In this document: in pieces, positions 60,938 to 64,000 of the stretch | Numbering within the stretch: the stretch's first letter is position 1 | How the letters are laid out: the number at the start of each line of letters is the position of its first letter | Source of the DNA: Phytoseiulus persimilis | Taxonomy: Eukaryota > Arthropoda > Arachnida > Mesostigmata > Phytoseiidae | Assembly (NCBI GenBank): GCA_037576195.1 | Contig: CM075101.1 | Span: forward strand, 49,042,001-49,106,000 | Direction of reading: 5' to 3' | Length of the DNA stretch: 64,000 nt | Program-made: the position numbers and the translations under genes | Notes under the pieces: model-generated | What the model was told of the DNA's origin: nothing | The model's input: the letters and a program-made list of their open reading frames with translations, nothing else | Database searches by the model: none

Positions 60938-61288
60938 GGGTTGACTACGTCTTGTACGACGTTGCAGTAGATGACCTGGTCTGGACTGGCCATGTAAACC
61001 AGATGAAGAACGGAGGTCCCGATACGGCCTCAGACACGTCTCGTAGGTCGCCAAGATCGACGCTGTTGAGAGCAATGACAAGAGGAATCCTGCCAGATGT
61101 TGGAACATTTGAACGCGATTCGACCTCGAGTATTTCGGAAAAGGGGTTAACAGCTCCTGATTCTACGCCGCCGTCTACTCCAGTCCAAGAACGCCGCGTT
61201 CTCAGGCCTCGCCATTTGCTGACACCACCTCGGAGGTTCGATATACGCGACTGATAGGATGACTTGGAACTCGTCTTAGAGGGGGAGA

Positions 61289-61395
61289 TGAGAGATCCAC
61301 CGCTTCCTCGAGAGGATCATCATCACCATCAAATTAATATATAATAAAGATATGGAATCACTAGATCACATGGAGAACGAAAGCAGCCTCGTAAG
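61289..61395 (+). repeat. Right long terminal repeat (3' boundary uncertain)
   Basis: Starts TGAGAGATCC straight after the purine tract at 61278-61290. It matches the left copy well through GATATGGAATCACTAGATCA and then fades. Confidence 0.6.
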
Positions 61396-62406
61396 CCGTC
61401 GGTTTTTCCAAATCGATGTCCCGTGGAAGCAACAAAACGACTCCAAGAGAAATGGGAGCCTGAAAACATAGGATACGCTGAGCTTGCTCGCGCCTGAAGC
61501 GAAAGGCTGAGGTTTATGTTTATTATGTTACATACAGTTGCGTAAAGAGAGGAGGGGCGGATCGCCCCGGGCACCACCTGACCGAGAAGCACCGGGGGTC
61601 CCATTTCTAGCTTCCCACCGGAGCTCTTGAAGTTCATTAGGTAGTACAATCTCGAGATCGGCGTCTCAAACGTTCAAATTTCCTACCGCCCCTGTCTGAG
61701 CGTAGCTTCAAGTTCGGTAAGCTGTGGGAGAAGCTTCCCAATTGATCAAGTCATATCTTCGCTCCACTATAAGGCGATTGCGGCTCTCGAACCTGGCGAT
61801 TCTGTCGATCGAGCATGATCACTCCAATAACATAGATATTGGCGGTGTGATCAATGAATTCGCGGTCATGAGAGCCCTCAAGGTTCACTTTCTGAACTTG
61901 AATCCGTCTGGATGATGAATTCCCTAGCGGAATCAGTTCATTTGATGTTTTGATTCATGCAAAGCTGGCTCATGTTTTCTGACTCGGTGGGAGGGGGGGG
62001 GGGGTGGTGCGTCATTTCCGTTGACCCCCCCGGGCACCAGAGACCCTGGTCACGCCACTGGTTACATATACACACAGATCAAATGAAACCATAGCCACAG
62101 TATTCCAATATTCTCTCGGCGGAGAATTCTTCATGAATCTGACTCGCTGAAGTAAGGAACGTCTTCTGTTTTCTCTGGCGGGTTATGTGGTGCACGCGCC
62201 TCGCTTCCCAAAGACTTGTTTAAGACCGGAGCCAAGGACCCAAGTGATTCCGGATTCCGTCGTTCAATGAGAAAACTGGCCGGCAACTTCGGTCGAAGTT
62301 GCCCGCCAGTTTTCAAATCTTCAAGAGGACCTTTAAAAATGTCTCCGAAAACTCTTCGATGGACGGACGCTGAAGCTGGTCTGTGGAAGTAGTTCTGGTC
62401 GAAGCT
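61396..62406. other. Transposon-derived and unassigned sequence
   Basis: Contains two GCCCCGGGCACC / CCCCCCGGGCACC boxes (about 61566 and 62025) and the phrase CCTGGTCACGCCACTGG near 62050, typical of decayed non-autonomous transposon edges, plus a 12-base G run at about 61993. No coding frame is supported. Confidence 0.4.
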
Positions 62407-63066
62407 ATGCTATTTTTTCTTCTCTTCGCCTTCAGCGCGGCTGATGGCTTAAATATCAACGCACTCGACATCCCAAGGGTGAGTGGTCACTTTCCCAAGT
62501 AATACGAACCTTACAACGCATAGCTTATCGCCCGTGAGAGAGTAAACCATGTCTTCAGCTCATGGCTGGATCAGAGTTTGATGATTTCAGATTGTAGACT
62601 TCAGAAATGTGACATCGGTTGTGAGAGAGCAAGGTACCTGCGGAGCGTGTTGGGCCTTCGCGCCCCTTGAGGCGGTGGAGCTGCTGGCTTCACTCCAGAA
62701 AAAAGCTCCAAGCGGAGCAAGGTTTTCTGTGCAACATGTGATCGACTGCTCCGGTTAGTGACAAGGGATGACTTTATCTTGGCTCGCATTCTTGATCTGG
62801 TTCCATTCGAACTAAGTGTTCTAGGCCACACGCTCTACGCAAACCACTGGAGTTCGATTACTCCTTTGAAATATTTCGCTAGCTTGAGCAGCAACGCTCA
62901 ACACTAGCTTTCACATAACTCCAATACCTCGACAGAGATATCCTACGGGTGCAGCGGTGGAGACATTTGCGATGCTCTAGACTACCTTCAAACAACCGGA
63001 TACCATTTTGTGCCCGATGATGGATATTTCCCTTACAGTGGTGATAAACAGGAGTGCCGAAAACAG
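62407..63066 (+). CDS. Papain-family cysteine protease, partial, no propeptide seen
   Basis: Three exons, 62407-62478, 62591-62753 and 62936-63066, join in phase. Exon 1 encodes a signal-peptide-like start (MLFFLLFAFSAADGLNINAL). Exon 2 begins IVDFRNVTSVVREQGTCGAC with WAF next, so the catalytic Cys and preceding Gln of clan CA proteases are present, then VQHVIDCS. Exon 3 has YGCSGGDICDALDYLQTTG and DDGYFPYSGDKQECRKQ before a GTGAGA donor. The exons with the catalytic His and Asn were not found in the last 930 bases and may lie beyond the window. The usual ~90-residue inhibitory I29 propeptide is absent between signal peptide and mature domain. Confidence 0.75.
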
Positions 63067-64000
63067 GTGAGATCATCAAATGTGTGACACAATCCCGCAA
63101 CTAATTGGAAAGAAGCATTGGAAGATTATATCGTCAATGCTCTGATGAACGCCTCTCCCTGACAAATGCCTCACGAAAATGAGCACCCCCAAGCGGTGCT
63201 CCAATGAACAGCCTCTCACAGCAAAGAGTAGAAAGGACAGTACATCGCCGGAGATCTGCCCCTGCTGGCGATATAAACGCCCGCAGCCGACAAGTTGGAA
63301 AAATGAGCACTTGGGCCTTCATATCTCTCGGATCTACCTTTGCGATCACAACGTCAGGAGCATTTATTCGGATGCTGCGTTAGGAACAATTGCACCGGTA
63401 CTTCAGCTGTTCGGGATGGAGAGCTCCGAAGAAAGTCGACACCGAAAACCTAACTTTGTGAATGGCCCACTTGAGGCAATGTCAAACCCGAAAATTGCCC
63501 CAAAATCCACAGATGCAGAGAGATGATCCGGAATTTTTTTTTCGTGTCTCATGCCACCCTAGGGGCCGTAACCCATTGTCAGTCAATCCCTTGCCGGCTT
63601 TCTATGAGAAAGTCAGGGGAATAGATAGCTCCGTGATTCGTGACATCTCCGCCCCATTGAGCGGTTGGGAGTGATGATATGTTTCGGGTGTGAAACATTC
63701 CTTTCTGAACTTTCGCTTCCCGTGACGGTCCATTGCGCAGACATGGCGGTCCGTGAAGAATAGCATGATTGTAAAAAAATATGACTTGATACACTGAGTC
63801 CACATGATGAGCGAAGGCTTCGATGCATGTTGAGTGAACCAAGGTTCCTTATTCTCATTGACAAATGAGTGAATATAGCACCTATTTCGCGTCGCAAAGT
63901 TCAGAGGAGGCTCATCGAGAGGAGATGGAATTACATATTCATTATCACAGACGCCACGGACGAATGGTATTCGCATAACACAGTCGTGGTGCGATAACTA
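63067..64000. other. Intron or flank of the protease gene; no exon recognised
   Basis: Frames at 63179-63526 (plus) and 63602-63976 (minus) have no protease motifs or known domains. The missing protease exons with His and Asn would lie downstream on the plus strand, probably past the window edge. Confidence 0.4.

Larger units (their letters stand above)
57626..61395 (+). mobile_element. Degenerate Ty3/gypsy retrotransposon
   Basis: Gag, protease, reverse transcriptase and integrase parts lie in the Ty3/gypsy order between two similar direct repeats of about 110-120 bases (57626-57748 and 61289-about 61395). Each repeat contains CGCTTCCTCGAG, GGATCATCATCACCAT and AATAAAGATAT. The left one ends in TCA, followed after AG by TGGCGACGAAGATC, a likely tRNA primer site. 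A purine tract, AGAGGGGGAGATG, abuts the right repeat. At about 3.8 kb it is short for the family because RNase H and part of RT are missing. Several frame breaks make it non-functional. Confidence 0.85.

Noticed and set aside
1..64000. CRISPR arrays, rRNA or clear tRNA genes
   Set aside because: No regularly spaced repeats or rRNA-like conserved stretches were seen, and no convincing tRNA cloverleaf was found by eye. A covariance-model scan would be needed to exclude tRNAs.

Overview
The window is eukaryotic nuclear DNA. Conserved single-copy genes are split by short GT-AG introns (mostly 75-410 bases), coding sequence has close to balanced base composition, and AATAAA signals sit just past many stop codons. 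No bacterial operons, CRISPR arrays or Shine-Dalgarno sites are visible. A beaten-path-type immunoglobulin gene, a Tc1/mariner element with D34D spacing, Ty3/gypsy and non-LTR retroelements and hAT-like ends all point to an arthropod. The compact genes suggest a small-genome chelicerate such as a mite, but that is inference.

Layout. 1-9 kb: a possible membrane-protein ORF (- strand), a degraded mariner element with both ends intact, a large imperfect inverted repeat, and a beat-like Ig gene (-). 9.35-12.8 kb: a complete ten-exon calpain-7 gene (-). 14.9-16.0 kb: a gene (+) that joins a THAP zinc finger to an HP1-type chromoshadow domain. 16.35-21.6 kb: CPSF1 (-, eight exons). 22.4-24.2 kb: proteasome subunit Rpn8/PSMD7 (+). 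24.6-25.5 kb: dihydropteridine reductase (-). 26.7-28.0 kb: intronless VIPAS39/SPE-39 (-). 29.2-32.2 kb: threonyl-tRNA synthetase (+) with a possible mitochondrial leader exon. 33.4-35.1 kb: intronless SLC22-type transporter (-). 36.3-37.1 kb: an unrecognised three-exon gene candidate (+). 42.4-43.8 kb: peroxisomal carrier SLC25A17 (+) with a frame break. 45.1 and 52.1 kb: two LITAF-like genes, the first frameshifted and the second intact. 55.7-61.4 kb: a LINE remnant followed by a Ty3/gypsy remnant. 62.4 kb to the window edge: part of a papain-family protease gene lacking a propeptide.

The genes are ordinary housekeeping loci placed head-to-head (CPSF1/PSMD7, VIPAS39/TARS) and tail-to-tail (THAP-chromoshadow/CPSF1, PSMD7/QDPR) with short gaps. 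They do not form one pathway. The right half (37-62 kb) is gene-poor and rich in transposon debris.

The most notable item is the THAP plus chromoshadow protein, which would combine sequence-specific DNA binding with an HP1 dimerisation module in about 181 residues. All exon models come from reading splice sites and conserved protein sequence by eye. No search or transcript data were available.
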